Origin: Nocardioides aquaticus
Lineage (GTDB): Bacteria > Actinomycetota > Actinomycetes > Propionibacteriales > Nocardioidaceae
Direction of reading: 5' to 3'
NCBI RefSeq assembly: GCF_018459925.1
Contig: NZ_CP075371.1
Coordinates: forward strand, 4,278,001 to 4,342,000
Length of the DNA: 64,000 nucleotides
Both the position numbers and the translations under genes were made by a program. The number at the start of each line of letters is the position of its first letter. Positions within the stretch are counted from its first letter, which is position 1. The notes below the pieces were generated by a model, which worked only from the letters and a program-made list of their open reading frames with translations, had not been told where the DNA came from and did no database searches. Shown in pieces: positions 7,808-15,922 of the stretch.

Positions 7808-9031
7808 GTGCGGACCTACCGGGAGCTGTTCGGCGTCGCGGAGTTCCGCGTGCTGTTCGGGGCCACGTCGTTGATGGTCGGCGCAGCGTCGGTCGGGAGC
7901 CTCGCCCTGGGCACGCTCGCCTACGCCGAGACCGGTTCGCCGCTGGTGACCGCGTTCGTGATGTTCGGCGGTCCGCTCGTACGGCTGGTGTGCTCGTGGT
8001 TCCTGCTGTCGCTGAGCGACCTGTGGCGCCCGCGTACGTCGATCGCACTGGTCGCCGCGATCGAGGCGGCCTCGTTCGCCGCGCAGGCGATCCCGGCTCT
8101 CCCGCTCGTGGCGCGGTTCGTCCTGCTGCTGGTGCCGTGGGTCCTGCTCTCGGCCTTCGGCGGCAGCACCATGGCGCTGGTGGCCGACATCCTCCCGGAC
8201 GGGGCCTTCGTCTTCGGCCGGGCGACCATCAACGTCGCGGTCGGCGTCATGCAGGTCGCCGGGTACGGCCTGGGCGGGGCGCTCGTCCTCGTGTTCAGCA
8301 CCTCGGAGATGTTCCTCGGTGCCGCCGCGACCGCCCTGGCCGTCGTGGTGCTGGTGCGCCTGGGCCTGGCGGACCACCCGCCCCGGAGCACGGGTCGCGC
8401 GGTGCCCCGGAGCAGGGCGGTCAACCGGCTGGTCCTCGGGTCCTCGACGCTGCGCCCGGTCTACCTCGCCCTGTGGGTGCCGAACGGGCTGGTGGTCGGC
8501 TGCGAGGCGCTGATCGTGCCGTACGCCGGCGAGCGGGCCGGGTTCCTCTTCGCCGCGACCGCCGTCGGGATGCTCGCGGGCGACGTCGCGATGGGTCGCT
8601 TCGTGCCACCGGGCTGGCGGGACCGGCTGGTCGAGCCCGCGCGGCTCCTGCTCGCCGTCCCCTGGCTGCTGTTCTTCCTGCAGCCGGGTGTCGTGACGGC
8701 CTGCCTCCTCGCCGCCCTCGCGTCCGTCGGCTACTGCGCGAGCCTCCCGCTGCAGGAGCGCCTGATCACCCGTACCGGCGCCGACATCCGGGGACACGTC
8801 CTGGGCCTGAACGGGCTCGGCATGATGGCGATGCAGGGGATCGGCGCCCTCGCGGCCGGCCTCGTCGCGACCCTGCTCGGTGCCGACGCCCACGCAGCCG
8901 GGGTCGCGATGTCGCTCATGGCGGTGGCCTCGGTCGCGGTCACCCTCGCCCTGACGCCCGGCCTGCGTCGTAGCCGCGCCGGCCGGCCGGTCGAGGTCCT
9001 GGCGCTTCCTCGCGCGTCGGCGTCCCGCTAG
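7808..9031 (+). CDS. MFS transporter
   Basis: A 407-residue major facilitator with about 12 hydrophobic helices and no signal peptide. It starts at GTG just after the divergent ArsR-type regulator, the likely repressor. The pattern fits drug-exporter-like MFS proteins of actinobacteria. No substrate can be assigned. The C-terminus ends in a short Arg-rich cytoplasmic tail. The gene is followed 17 bp later by a GNAT gene on the same strand. Confidence 0.9.
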   Translation: MRTYRELFGVAEFRVLFGATSLMVGAASVGSLALGTLAYAETGSPLVTAFVMFGGPLVRLVCSWFLLSLSDLWRPRTSIALVAAIEAASFAAQAIPALPLVARFVLLLVPWVLLSAFGGSTMALVADILPDGAFVFGRATINVAVGVMQVAGYGLGGALVLVFSTSEMFLGAAATALAVVVLVRLGLADHPPRSTGRAVPRSRAVNRLVLGSSTLRPVYLALWVPNGLVVGCEALIVPYAGERAGFLFAATAVGMLAGDVAMGRFVPPGWRDRLVEPARLLLAVPWLLFFLQPGVVTACLLAALASVGYCASLPLQERLITRTGADIRGHVLGLNGLGMMAMQGIGALAAGLVATLLGADAHAAGVAMSLMAVASVAVTLALTPGLRRSRAGRPVEVLALPRASASR

Positions 9032-9048
9032 CCCCCATCCTGGACGTC

Positions 9049-9537
9049 ATGGAGACCGACCGCCTCGTCCTGCGCCCCCGCCGTGCAGAGGAGGCCGCCG
9101 TCTACCGGCGGCTCTGGACCGAGCGCGACCCCCGCGTGCCACCGCACCGTCGCATCGACGCCGAGGGCCGTCCGAGCGTGGCGGACGTCGCCGCGCGCCT
9201 CGGTGGCGAACCGGGGATCCTCGCGGTCGAGCTGAAGTCCACCGGCGAGGTCATCGGCTACTGCGGTCTCCTCGCCGGCGACGACGGTCCCGACGACGAG
9301 CCGGAGCTGGCGTACGAGCTGCTGCGCGCCGCCCACGGCCACGGGTACGCGACCGAGGCAGGCCGGGCCGTGCTCGCCTGGGCGGACGAGCAAGGGCACC
9401 GGCGCCTGTGGGCCCACGTGTGGGACTGGAACACCGCGTCGCGCCGGGTGCTGGCCAAGCTGGGCTTCCGCGAGACGGGCGAGGTGGAGCGGGGTACCGC
9501 CCACGGCGACAACGTGCTCACCGTGCGCGACCTCTGA
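9049..9537 (+). CDS. GNAT-family N-acetyltransferase (RimJ/RimL type)
   Basis: A 162-residue acetyltransferase. It begins with the METDRLVLRP signature of the RimJ/RimL branch. Motif A (ELLRAAHGHGYATEAG) provides the acetyl-CoA pyrophosphate loop. Motif B follows as WDWNTASRRVLAKLGFRETG, where the Asn, Ser and Arg contact the cofactor. These enzymes acetylate amino groups of ribosomal proteins, amino acids or drugs; the acceptor is unknown. It directly follows the MFS gene (17 bp), so co-transcription is likely. Confidence 0.92.
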   Translation: METDRLVLRPRRAEEAAVYRRLWTERDPRVPPHRRIDAEGRPSVADVAARLGGEPGILAVELKSTGEVIGYCGLLAGDDGPDDEPELAYELLRAAHGHGYATEAGRAVLAWADEQGHRRLWAHVWDWNTASRRVLAKLGFRETGEVERGTAHGDNVLTVRDL

Positions 9538-9588
9538 CCCGGACCAGGACGTGACGGGCGCCCGCGGCCCCTCGGTTCGTGCACGCGC

Positions 9589-10176
9589 TCAGCCGCGGCC
9601 GGCGAGCAGCTCCATCGCGTCCGGGCCGAGCAGCAGCGCGCCGACGGAGACGGCGGCCACCGCGGCGGACGCCGCCGCCATCCGGACCACGGCCCGCAGC
9701 CGGCGGCGCGAGGTGTCGACCTCGGGCGGGACGTCGACCAGGTCCGCGCGCAGTGCGGTGTACGCCTGGCGGGCCTCCGAGGACGACAGCACCGGCGTCG
9801 CGAAACGTACGACGTGCTCGAGCGCGCCCACCGAGGCGACCAGCACGCCGTCCACCTCGTCGGCCCGCTCGGCACCTCCGCGCAAGCAGAGGACCGGCCG
9901 GCACCGGTCGCGGTAGCGAGGCAGCGCCAGACCGGCGACGACGGCGGCGTAGTCCGCGAGGGCCGCGGCGTCCAGGCAGGCTTCGTCGGGCTCCGCAGGC
10001 AGGTAGCGGATGAGGTAGATGCCGCTCGGGCCGACGAGCACGTGGTCGATCAGCACGTGCGGGCGGCCGGGCGAGCAGACCCGGCGCATCTGCGACCAGT
10101 ACGCCGGCGGCAGCTCCGCCAGGGATCCGGCCGGGCGCGGCCGAGCGACCAGTGTCCGAGCAGTCGCTGCGCCCAT
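9589..10176 (-). CDS. NERD-like domain protein with C-terminal membrane anchor
   Basis: A 195-residue protein. Residues about 38-60 (HVLIDHVLVGPSGIYLIRY) match the core of the nuclease-related (NERD) domain, in which an Asp and the GPSG turn lead a beta-strand. The usual catalytic EVK after that strand is replaced by RYL, so nuclease activity is doubtful. A single transmembrane helix near residues 166-187 ends the protein. I infer a membrane-attached, probably inactive NERD-fold protein of unknown role. Confidence 0.65.
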   Translation of the reverse strand: MGAATARTLVARPRPAGSLAELPPAYWSQMRRVCSPGRPHVLIDHVLVGPSGIYLIRYLPAEPDEACLDAAALADYAAVVAGLALPRYRDRCRPVLCLRGGAERADEVDGVLVASVGALEHVVRFATPVLSSSEARQAYTALRADLVDVPPEVDTSRRRLRAVVRMAAASAAVAAVSVGALLLGPDAMELLAGRG

Positions 10177-10259
10177 GCGCAGAGCGTAGGAGCAGATCGG
10201 GGTGCAGGTAGGGGTTTCGCCCCACTCGGTGCGACGTGGCGTCGTGGGAGGCTGGGCAC

Positions 10260-11048
10260 GTGCCGCCCGAGTACACCGTCACCCGCCTCTCGACCACGCC
10301 GGTCAAGGGCCTGATGCTCCACCACCCCGACTCGATCGAGCTGACGACGCAGGGCGCCGCCGGCGACCGGCTCTTCTTCCTGGTCGATGACGAGGGCGGC
10401 CTGCAGAGCTGTACGCGCAACCCCGGCCTGTACGGCCTGAGCGCGACGTACGACGCGGAGACCGGGCACCTCGAGGTGAGGCGTGGGGACGAGGTGCTCC
10501 ACCGCGGTCTCGTCGAGGAAGGCGACAGCGTCGACACCGACATGTGGGGACTGCGCAGGCTGGCGGGTGACGTCGTCGCGGACCCGACCTGGGGCGCTCT
10601 CTTCTCCGACGCCGCCGGTCGACAGGTCCAGCTCGTACGAGCCCGCGGGTCGGCGTTCGACGTCGAGCCGGTGACGCTGCTCGGAACCGCGTCGGTGGCC
10701 GAGCTGGCCGCCCGGGCGGAGCTGGCGGAGGTCGACTCGCGGCGGTTCCGGATGCTGGTCGAGTTCGAGGGCGGCGGCCCTCACGTCGAGGACTCCTGGG
10801 GCGGGGAGCTGCTCCAGGTCGGCGGCGCCGTCCTGCGCGTCCGTGGTCCGGTCAAGCGCTGCGCGGCGACGACCCGGGATCCCGATTCGGGCGTGGTCGA
10901 CCTGCAGACGCTGCGGATGATCTCGAGCTACCGCGGCCGCCAGGAGTCCGTGCTCGGCCCCGGCGCCTGCTTCGGCGTCTACGCCGAGGTGGTGGAGCCG
11001 GGCGGGGTCGCGGTGGGCGACCGCCTGTCACGGGTGGCTGGCGACTGA
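10260..11048 (+). CDS. MOSC-domain protein
   Basis: A 262-residue protein with an N-terminal beta-barrel MOSC_N domain (YTVTRLSTTPVKGL) and a C-terminal MOSC domain (residues about 130-255). The C-terminal domain includes the PVKRCAATTRDP cysteine motif that holds the sulphur or molybdenum-cofactor ligand in the family. MOSC proteins such as YcbX and mARC handle molybdenum-cofactor-dependent reduction of N-hydroxylated compounds or carry sulphur. The GTG start 8 nt after GGGAGG was preferred over a GTG eight codons upstream. Confidence 0.85.
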   Translation: MPPEYTVTRLSTTPVKGLMLHHPDSIELTTQGAAGDRLFFLVDDEGGLQSCTRNPGLYGLSATYDAETGHLEVRRGDEVLHRGLVEEGDSVDTDMWGLRRLAGDVVADPTWGALFSDAAGRQVQLVRARGSAFDVEPVTLLGTASVAELAARAELAEVDSRRFRMLVEFEGGGPHVEDSWGGELLQVGGAVLRVRGPVKRCAATTRDPDSGVVDLQTLRMISSYRGRQESVLGPGACFGVYAEVVEPGGVAVGDRLSRVAGD

Positions 11049-11131
11049 CGCGAACCGCTGGCTCTCAGCGCCGGGTAGACATCCGGATCTGCCGATGTGC
11101 GGACACGCGCTGTCGACGTAGGTTCCTGGGT

Positions 11132-11521
11132 ATGGCGATGAGGCCCGGCACCCGCGGGCCGGGTCGGCTCTACTGGGCCTCAGGCGTCCTCGGAACCCTG
11201 GCAGTACTCGCGCTGGCGTACGCGGTCTGGGCGGGTTACCTCGCCCTGATGGCTAGTCAGGGCAGCGTGCCACCCCGCTCGCGGATTCCAGTCATCACCT
11301 CGGGCGCCCAGATTGCGAGTGACACGAAGGAATGCGCTTCGGGCGGATGCTGGCGACAGATCGTGCTGACACCCGCCCCAGGCCAGTCTCCCCACGACCT
11401 TGCGGTGGAGATGGGCGTCGCAGACGCGAAGCGATACCCGTGGCTCCTGCTCGACCCGCACTCGGTGGAGGTCGGCTCCCAGATCAACGGCGATGAGCTC
11501 AGCATCTACGTCCAGTACTGA
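11132..11521 (+). CDS. Hypothetical single-pass membrane protein
   Basis: A 129-residue protein with one transmembrane helix (about residues 15-40), then a soluble outer or periplasm-like domain with a C-x5-C pair that could form a disulphide. I recognise no family. The local base composition is visibly less GC-rich than its neighbours, hinting at recent acquisition together with the following VOC-HxlR pair. The ATG start has no clear ribosome site. Confidence 0.6.
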   Translation: MAMRPGTRGPGRLYWASGVLGTLAVLALAYAVWAGYLALMASQGSVPPRSRIPVITSGAQIASDTKECASGGCWRQIVLTPAPGQSPHDLAVEMGVADAKRYPWLLLDPHSVEVGSQINGDELSIYVQY

Positions 11522-11566
11522 CCTGCCACGCCCGTTCGTGCGGCCGTTGATCTTCCTTGACGCCAC

Positions 11567-11583
11567 ACTTGTATTTTGCAAGT
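11567..11583. promoter_or_regulatory. Candidate HxlR operator
   Basis: A 17-bp element, ACTTG-N7-CAAGT (spacer TATTTTG), with perfect 5-bp arms ends 7 bp before the VOC start codon. Short ACTTG/CAAGT palindromes are typical for HxlR and MarR-like winged-helix regulators, and an HxlR gene is the second gene of this operon, so autorepression is likely. Confidence 0.5.
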
Positions 11584-11590
11584 ATCGCGC

Positions 11591-11995
11591 ATGAGCCTCT
11601 TCATCACCTGCCCCGTCGAGAACGTCGAACGTGCGACCGCCTTCTACACCGCCCTTGGCTGGACCCTCGACCCCGAGATGTCCGACCACAACGTGTCGTG
11701 CTTCGCGATCGCTCCAGAGCAGTACGTCATGCTCGGCAGCCGCGAGATGTACGCAGCCGTGGGCGGCGTCGAAGAGCTGGTCGGCGGACCCGACACACCG
11801 TCGAAGGTCACCGTCTCGTTCGATCTCGGCAGCCGTGAGGCGGTCGACGGGCTCGTCGAGCGGGCCGAGCGGGCCGGCGGGCGCAGCGGTGACACCGACG
11901 ACTACCCCTTCATGTACCAGCGCCAGTTCGATGACCCCGACGGCTACCACTACTCGCCGTTCTGGATGAAGCCGGACACCGATCCGACCGCGTGA
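11591..11995 (+). CDS. VOC-family protein
   Basis: A 134-residue glyoxalase-fold protein. It opens with FITCPVENVERATAFYTAL and ends with DDPDGYHYSPFWM. In the family the metal-ligand Glu would sit in place of the Tyr/His of GYHY, so this copy may not bind metal in the standard way. The ATG was chosen; a TTG five codons upstream lies inside the candidate operator. It overlaps the HxlR gene by 4 bp (GTGA), a common pairing in actinobacteria where the regulator senses an electrophile and the VOC protein removes it. Confidence 0.85.
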   Translation: MSLFITCPVENVERATAFYTALGWTLDPEMSDHNVSCFAIAPEQYVMLGSREMYAAVGGVEELVGGPDTPSKVTVSFDLGSREAVDGLVERAERAGGRSGDTDDYPFMYQRQFDDPDGYHYSPFWMKPDTDPTA

Positions 11996-12273
11996 GCGAC
12001 CTCGCCGCGGCCCTCGACATCCTCGGAGCGCGATGGGCCTTGCTCATCGTGGGGCGGCTGCTCGACGGACCGCAGCGCTACGGCGATCTGCAGCGCGATC
12101 TCGGGGTGCCGACGAACATACTCGCCACCCGACTGCGTGAGCTGGAAGCGGCAGGCGTACTGAGCCGACTGCCGCTGCGGCACAACACGCGGGCCTACGC
12201 GCTGACCGATCGCGGACTGGCCCTGCGCGAGGCGATCGAGGCGCTGGGACGATGGGGCGCCGAGCAGGCGTAG
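11992..12273 (+). CDS. HxlR-family transcriptional regulator
   Basis: A 93-residue winged-helix protein with the family core: DILGARWALLIVGRLLDG helix 1, RYGDLQRDLGVPTNILATRL (recognition helix) and a C-terminal YALTDRGLALREAIEALGRW dimerisation helix. The N-terminal cysteine found in redox-sensing HxlR proteins is absent, so thiol switching by that residue is not possible. It starts at GTG overlapping the VOC stop and probably controls the operon through the palindrome at 11567-11583. Confidence 0.85.
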   Translation: MSDLAAALDILGARWALLIVGRLLDGPQRYGDLQRDLGVPTNILATRLRELEAAGVLSRLPLRHNTRAYALTDRGLALREAIEALGRWGAEQA

Positions 12274-12357
12274 TCACGGGTCGGCATTCACCAGCGCCCT
12301 TCCACCGCAACGTCGTCATGTCGCGGTCGACGGCCCCCTCGATCACTGCCCGTCAGG

Positions 12358-12630
12358 TCACTCGAGAGCCTGTCGGAGTGCGACGACCTCCGCGAGCGCC
12401 AGCTCGGCAGTTTCCGTCGCGACGGCCAACGCCTTGATCAGCGTGGTGATGTCGACCTTCTGGCGTTGGCTCGGGCTGCGCAGCGCCTCGTCCAGATCGA
12501 GGCCGAGGTCTCCGACGGCGTGCAGCTGGTCCTGGAGCTCTCGGAGGCTCCGATGGCTTATCCGGCCCGTGATCCTGAGGTCCCGTTCTGCTTGTGCCTG
12601 CGGAGTTCTGCTGACCTTGAAGAGACCCAT
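12358..12630 (-). CDS. Small hypothetical protein
   Basis: A 90-residue, mainly helical soluble protein, possibly a two-helix coiled coil (segments LRELQDQLHAVGDLG and TELALAEVVALRQALE, the last near the C-terminus). The ATG is preceded by AAGGAAG at good spacing. No family is recognised. It converges on the HxlR gene, with about 84 bp between them in which I see no clear terminator. Confidence 0.55.
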   Translation of the reverse strand: MGLFKVSRTPQAQAERDLRITGRISHRSLRELQDQLHAVGDLGLDLDEALRSPSQRQKVDITTLIKALAVATETAELALAEVVALRQALE

Positions 12631-12787
12631 GAGGCGCTTCCTTCGGTTGTCGGTGGTCCGAAGGTACGCATGCGGCCGCACCTGCACACAGCAGGTGAGT
12701 CGGCCACCGCGACCCAGGACGCCTGCGAGGCGGTCCGACTCCTTCGGCCGGTCAAGGACTCGTGGGGGCTGAGGCACGCCGGAGGCC

Positions 12788-13069
12788 ATGCTCGGTGGGA
12801 TCGCCCGGGCCGAGCAGCGCTACCGCGACGCCGCGCGCGCCCTCGCCCGAGCTGCCGACGGGTTCGCCGCCATGGGCTTCCTCGGCCAAGCCGCCCTGCA
12901 CCGCGCCAGCCTGGCGCGGGTCCAGCAGCGCCTCGGCGACCCGGCTGCGGTCGGTGCTGGACGAGGCGCGTACCCACGGGAGGACGACGCGGGCCGTCGA
13001 GCTCCCCCAGGTGAACCCGCTCAGGGCGGCGGCGCGACCGTCCGAGCCGACGGGCGACCAGGCGTCTAG
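12788..13069 (+). pseudogene. Fragment of a TPR-containing regulator gene (degraded)
   Basis: The reading frame at 12788 encodes a short tetratricopeptide-like run (YRDAARALARAADGFAAMG followed by ALHRASLARVQQRLGDPAA), as found near the C-terminus of AfsR/LuxR-type regulators. Near 12955 the homology seems to continue in another frame (VLDEARTHGRTT). There is no ribosome site, no DNA-binding domain and no full-length gene around it. I take it for a decayed remnant between the small hypothetical gene and ppk2; this is a weak call. Confidence 0.35.
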
Positions 13070-13929
13070 AAGAGGTGCGGCACGAAGGTCTGCTCGTGGA
13101 TCGGCGGGCGCACGTAGGGCTCCTGGCGCATCTCCGGGATCTCGACGACGTCGGGGGCCATGTCCACGTAGTCGAACTGCGAGAGCAGGTGGTTGATGCA
13201 GTTCAGCCGCGCCGCCTTCTTGTCGTCGCTGGGCACCACGAACCACGGCGCCTGCTTGATGTCGGTGAACTGGAAGGTGGTGTCCTTGGCCATCGAGTAG
13301 CGCACGTAGAGCTCGTGCTCGGCAAGGTCCATGTCCGAGAGCTTCCAGCGCTTGAGGGGCTCGGCGTTCCGGGCCTCGAAGCGCTTGCGCTGCTCCTCGA
13401 AGGACACCGAGAACCAGTACTTGATGACGTGGATCCCCGAGCGCACCAGCATCCGCTCGAACTCGGGGCAGCTGCGCAGGAACTCCTGGTGCTCCTCCTC
13501 GGAGCAGTAGTCCATCACCCACTCCACGTTCGAGCGGTTGTACCAGGAGCGGTCCAGCATCACCATCTCGCCCGCGGCCGGGAGGTGCTCCACGTACCGC
13601 TGGAAGTACCACTGCGTCCGCTGCCGCTCGGTCGGCTTGGGGAGCGCGACCACCCGCACCGTGCGCGGCGAGGTGCGCTCGGTGATCCGCTTGATCACCC
13701 CGCCCTTGCCGGCCGAGCCGCGCCCCTCGAAGATCACCAGGACCTTCAGGCCCTGGGACTGGATCCAGTACTGCAGCAGCACGAGCTGCTCCTGCAGGCG
13801 CGCCATCTCCTCGTCGTAGACGGCGGAGCGGAGCTTGCCCTGCTTGTTGTAGCGCTCGTCGCTCGGCTCGGCCGCCCGGGCCACGTCGTCGGCACCAGCG
13901 GGCATCCTGCCTGTCGATTCGCGAGCCAC
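13066..13929 (-). CDS. ppk2: Polyphosphate kinase 2
   Basis: A 287-residue PPK2 that transfers phosphate between polyphosphate and nucleotides. The P-loop GRGSAGKG lies at residues 69-76, and the Walker B and lid motif LDRSWYNRS at about 125-133. The PKPTERQRTQWYFQRYV segment is characteristic of the one-domain class. Most family members have GRDAAGKG, so position 71 carries Gly instead of the usual Asp; whether this changes nucleotide preference cannot be told. The GTG start follows AGGAGG by 5 nt. It is a single-gene unit. Confidence 0.95.
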   Translation of the reverse strand: MARESTGRMPAGADDVARAAEPSDERYNKQGKLRSAVYDEEMARLQEQLVLLQYWIQSQGLKVLVIFEGRGSAGKGGVIKRITERTSPRTVRVVALPKPTERQRTQWYFQRYVEHLPAAGEMVMLDRSWYNRSNVEWVMDYCSEEEHQEFLRSCPEFERMLVRSGIHVIKYWFSVSFEEQRKRFEARNAEPLKRWKLSDMDLAEHELYVRYSMAKDTTFQFTDIKQAPWFVVPSDDKKAARLNCINHLLSQFDYVDMAPDVVEIPEMRQEPYVRPPIHEQTFVPHLF

Positions 13930-13977
13930 GGGACCTCCTGAGGTCGAGACCGGATCACCCGAGCCTAGTCGGACTCC

Positions 13978-14667
13978 TCAGCCGCCCGCCGACAACCGAC
14001 GACGCGTACTTCCCAGGTGCACCCGCATCGCCGCGCGCGCCGTCTCGGCGTCACCCGCCGCGACCGCGGCCGCCACCTGCTCGTGCTCGCGGTGGACCCG
14101 CTCGACGTGGACGGCGTCCGAGAGCGAGTACTCGTCCGAGAGCCGGGTCCTCGGCAGCATGATCATCATCGGGCCGAGCGAGTCCAGCAGGTCGAGGTAG
14201 AACCGGTTGCCGGTCGCGGCGGCGACGGCGCGGTGGAAGGCGAAGTCGGCCTCGACCGCTCCCTCGTGGCCGGCCTCGGTCAGCTGGGCCAGCGCGGCCT
14301 GCACCGCCTTCGCCGACTCAGGTGTGACCCGGGCGGCGGCCAGAGCAGCGGCCTCGCTCTCCACGCCGATCCGGAAGTCGACCATCGCCAGGACGTCGTG
14401 GTGGGTGCGGATCGCGGACGACTCGAGGGAGAAGGTCGACGGCTCCGGGACGGTCAGCACGAACGACCCGCGCCCCTGGAAGGTCTCGACGAGGCCCTCG
14501 GCCTGGAGGCGTGAGACCGCCTCGCGGACGACGGTGCGGGAGACGCCGTACTCGGCGACGAGGGCGGCCTCGGACGGGAGCTTGGAGCCGGGGTCGAGCT
14601 CGCCGTTCAGGATGGCGTCCTTGAGGCCGGACACCACGCGGTGGGTCAGGGTGCCGGTGGGTTTCAC
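13978..14667 (-). CDS. GntR/FadR-subfamily transcriptional regulator
   Basis: A 229-residue regulator. The N-terminal winged helix (LPSEAALVAEYGVSRTVVRE) is of GntR type, and the C-terminal FCD domain has the metal/ligand-binding DFRIGVESEAA, DFAFHRAVA and HREHEQVAAAV helices. FCD regulators sense small carboxylates such as galactonate, lactate and glucuronate. It lies just downstream of the dehydratase gene on the same strand and probably controls it and the divergent hydroxy-acid oxidase. Confidence 0.92.
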   Translation of the reverse strand: MKPTGTLTHRVVSGLKDAILNGELDPGSKLPSEAALVAEYGVSRTVVREAVSRLQAEGLVETFQGRGSFVLTVPEPSTFSLESSAIRTHHDVLAMVDFRIGVESEAAALAAARVTPESAKAVQAALAQLTEAGHEGAVEADFAFHRAVAAATGNRFYLDLLDSLGPMMIMLPRTRLSDEYSLSDAVHVERVHREHEQVAAAVAAGDAETARAAMRVHLGSTRRRLSAGG

Positions 14668-14734
14668 GGGGGTACCTCATCACGTCGTGGTCGCTGGGTC
14701 TCGACGCTCGCCGGCGCTCGCTCCTCGACCACCG

Positions 14735-15850
14735 TCAGCCGATGGTGACCGTGTCCTTCGTCAGCGCCCGCATCTGGTCGCTGAGCGTGAAGCCGAGGCC
14801 GGCGCGCTCGGGGACCCACATGCGGCCGTCGTGGATGTCGATGCGCTCGTCGAAGAGGGGGTTGAGCCACTCGAAGTGCTCCACCCACGGCTCGGTCGGG
14901 TAGGCGGCGGCGAGGTGGAGGTGGATCTCCATCGCGTAGTGCGGGGCCAGCGCGAGGCCGGCGTGCGCGGCGAGGGTCGCGAAGCGCAGGAAGGGGGTGA
15001 TGCCGCCGATGCGGGGGGCGTCGGGCTGCACGATGCCGCGGTAGCCGGCGTCGACCAGCGCCATGTGCTCGGGCACCGACGTCAGCATCTCGCCGGTGGC
15101 GATCGGGGTGTCGAAGACGCGGCTGAGGTCGGCGTGGCCGACGGCGTCCCACGCGTCGAGGGGCTCCTCGATCCAGACCAGGTCGTGCTGCTCGAGCTCG
15201 CGGCACATCCGGCGGGCGCGGGCGCGGTCCCACTGCTGGTTGGCGTCGACCATCATCGGACCGTCGCCGAGGTGCTCGCGGACCGCCTCGACGCGGCGCA
15301 GGTCCTCGCGCCAGTCGGGCTGCCCGACCTTGATCTTGATGCCGCCGATGCCCATCTCGAGCGAGGCGGTCGCCTTCTCCTTGATCTCCTCGACCGACGC
15401 CTGCAGGAAGCCGCCCGAGGTGTTGTAGACCTGGCACGAGTCCCGGTACGCCCCGATCAGCTTCGCCAGGGGCAGGCCGGCGCGGCGGGCTTTGAGGTCC
15501 CACAGCGCCACGTCGAGGGCGGCCACGGCCTGGGTCGCGACGCCGGAGCGGCCGACGGACGCGCCGGCCCACATCAGCGACTGGTAGATCCGGTCGATGT
15601 CGGAGGGGTCCTGGCCGATCGCGACCTCGGCGACCTCGCGCAGGTGCGTGAACTGCGCCGGGCCGCCGGCACGCTTGGAGTAGCTGAACCCCATGCCCTC
15701 GAAGCCGTCCTCGGTGGTGACCTCCACGAAGAGCAGGACGGTCTCGGTGAGCGGCTTCTGCCGGCCGGTGAGGACCTTCGCGTCGCTGACGGGCGTCTCC
15801 AGCGGCAGGACGACGTGGGAGAGCTTCAGGCTGCGGATCGTGTCGGACAC
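14735..15850 (-). CDS. Enolase-superfamily sugar-acid dehydratase, L-talarate/galactarate dehydratase type
   Basis: A 371-residue mandelate-racemase-subgroup enzyme. The catalytic KIK pair is K172/K174; metal ligands are D202 (MMVDANQQWD), E228 (WIEEP) and E254 (TGEMLTS). The D277 (QPDAPRIGG) and H304 (LAPHYAMEIH) pair forms the second base. The whole block from GHADLSR through AAYPTEPWVEHF follows the known L-talarate/galactarate dehydratase pattern. That enzyme turns galactarate or talarate into the 5-keto-4-deoxy product. The exact sugar acid is inferred. It ends 67 bp before the FadR-type regulator, so both are probably transcribed together, and it is divergent from the FMN oxidase. Confidence 0.92.
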   Translation of the reverse strand: MSDTIRSLKLSHVVLPLETPVSDAKVLTGRQKPLTETVLLFVEVTTEDGFEGMGFSYSKRAGGPAQFTHLREVAEVAIGQDPSDIDRIYQSLMWAGASVGRSGVATQAVAALDVALWDLKARRAGLPLAKLIGAYRDSCQVYNTSGGFLQASVEEIKEKATASLEMGIGGIKIKVGQPDWREDLRRVEAVREHLGDGPMMVDANQQWDRARARRMCRELEQHDLVWIEEPLDAWDAVGHADLSRVFDTPIATGEMLTSVPEHMALVDAGYRGIVQPDAPRIGGITPFLRFATLAAHAGLALAPHYAMEIHLHLAAAYPTEPWVEHFEWLNPLFDERIDIHDGRMWVPERAGLGFTLSDQMRALTKDTVTIG

Positions 15851-15876
15851 GGGCGGTTCCCCTCGGAGTGGAGCAA

Positions 15877-15896
15877 CTTGTATGATGAGTGCAAAC
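15877..15896. promoter_or_regulatory. Weak candidate FadR-type operator between dehydratase and oxidase
   Basis: An imperfect dyad with TTGTA on the left and TGCAA on the right (about 7 bp apart) lies in the 72-bp divergent region. Its TTG/CAA spacing is like sites of GntR/FadR regulators. Only five of eight arm positions match, so this is speculative. Confidence 0.3.
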
Positions 15897-15922
15897 TTAT
15901 CCTACGACTTCGAGGAGCGCCA

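Noticed and set aside
9589..10176. Active NERD nuclease
   Set aside because: The catalytic E-x-K after the GPSG strand is replaced by R-Y-L, so only the fold is supported.
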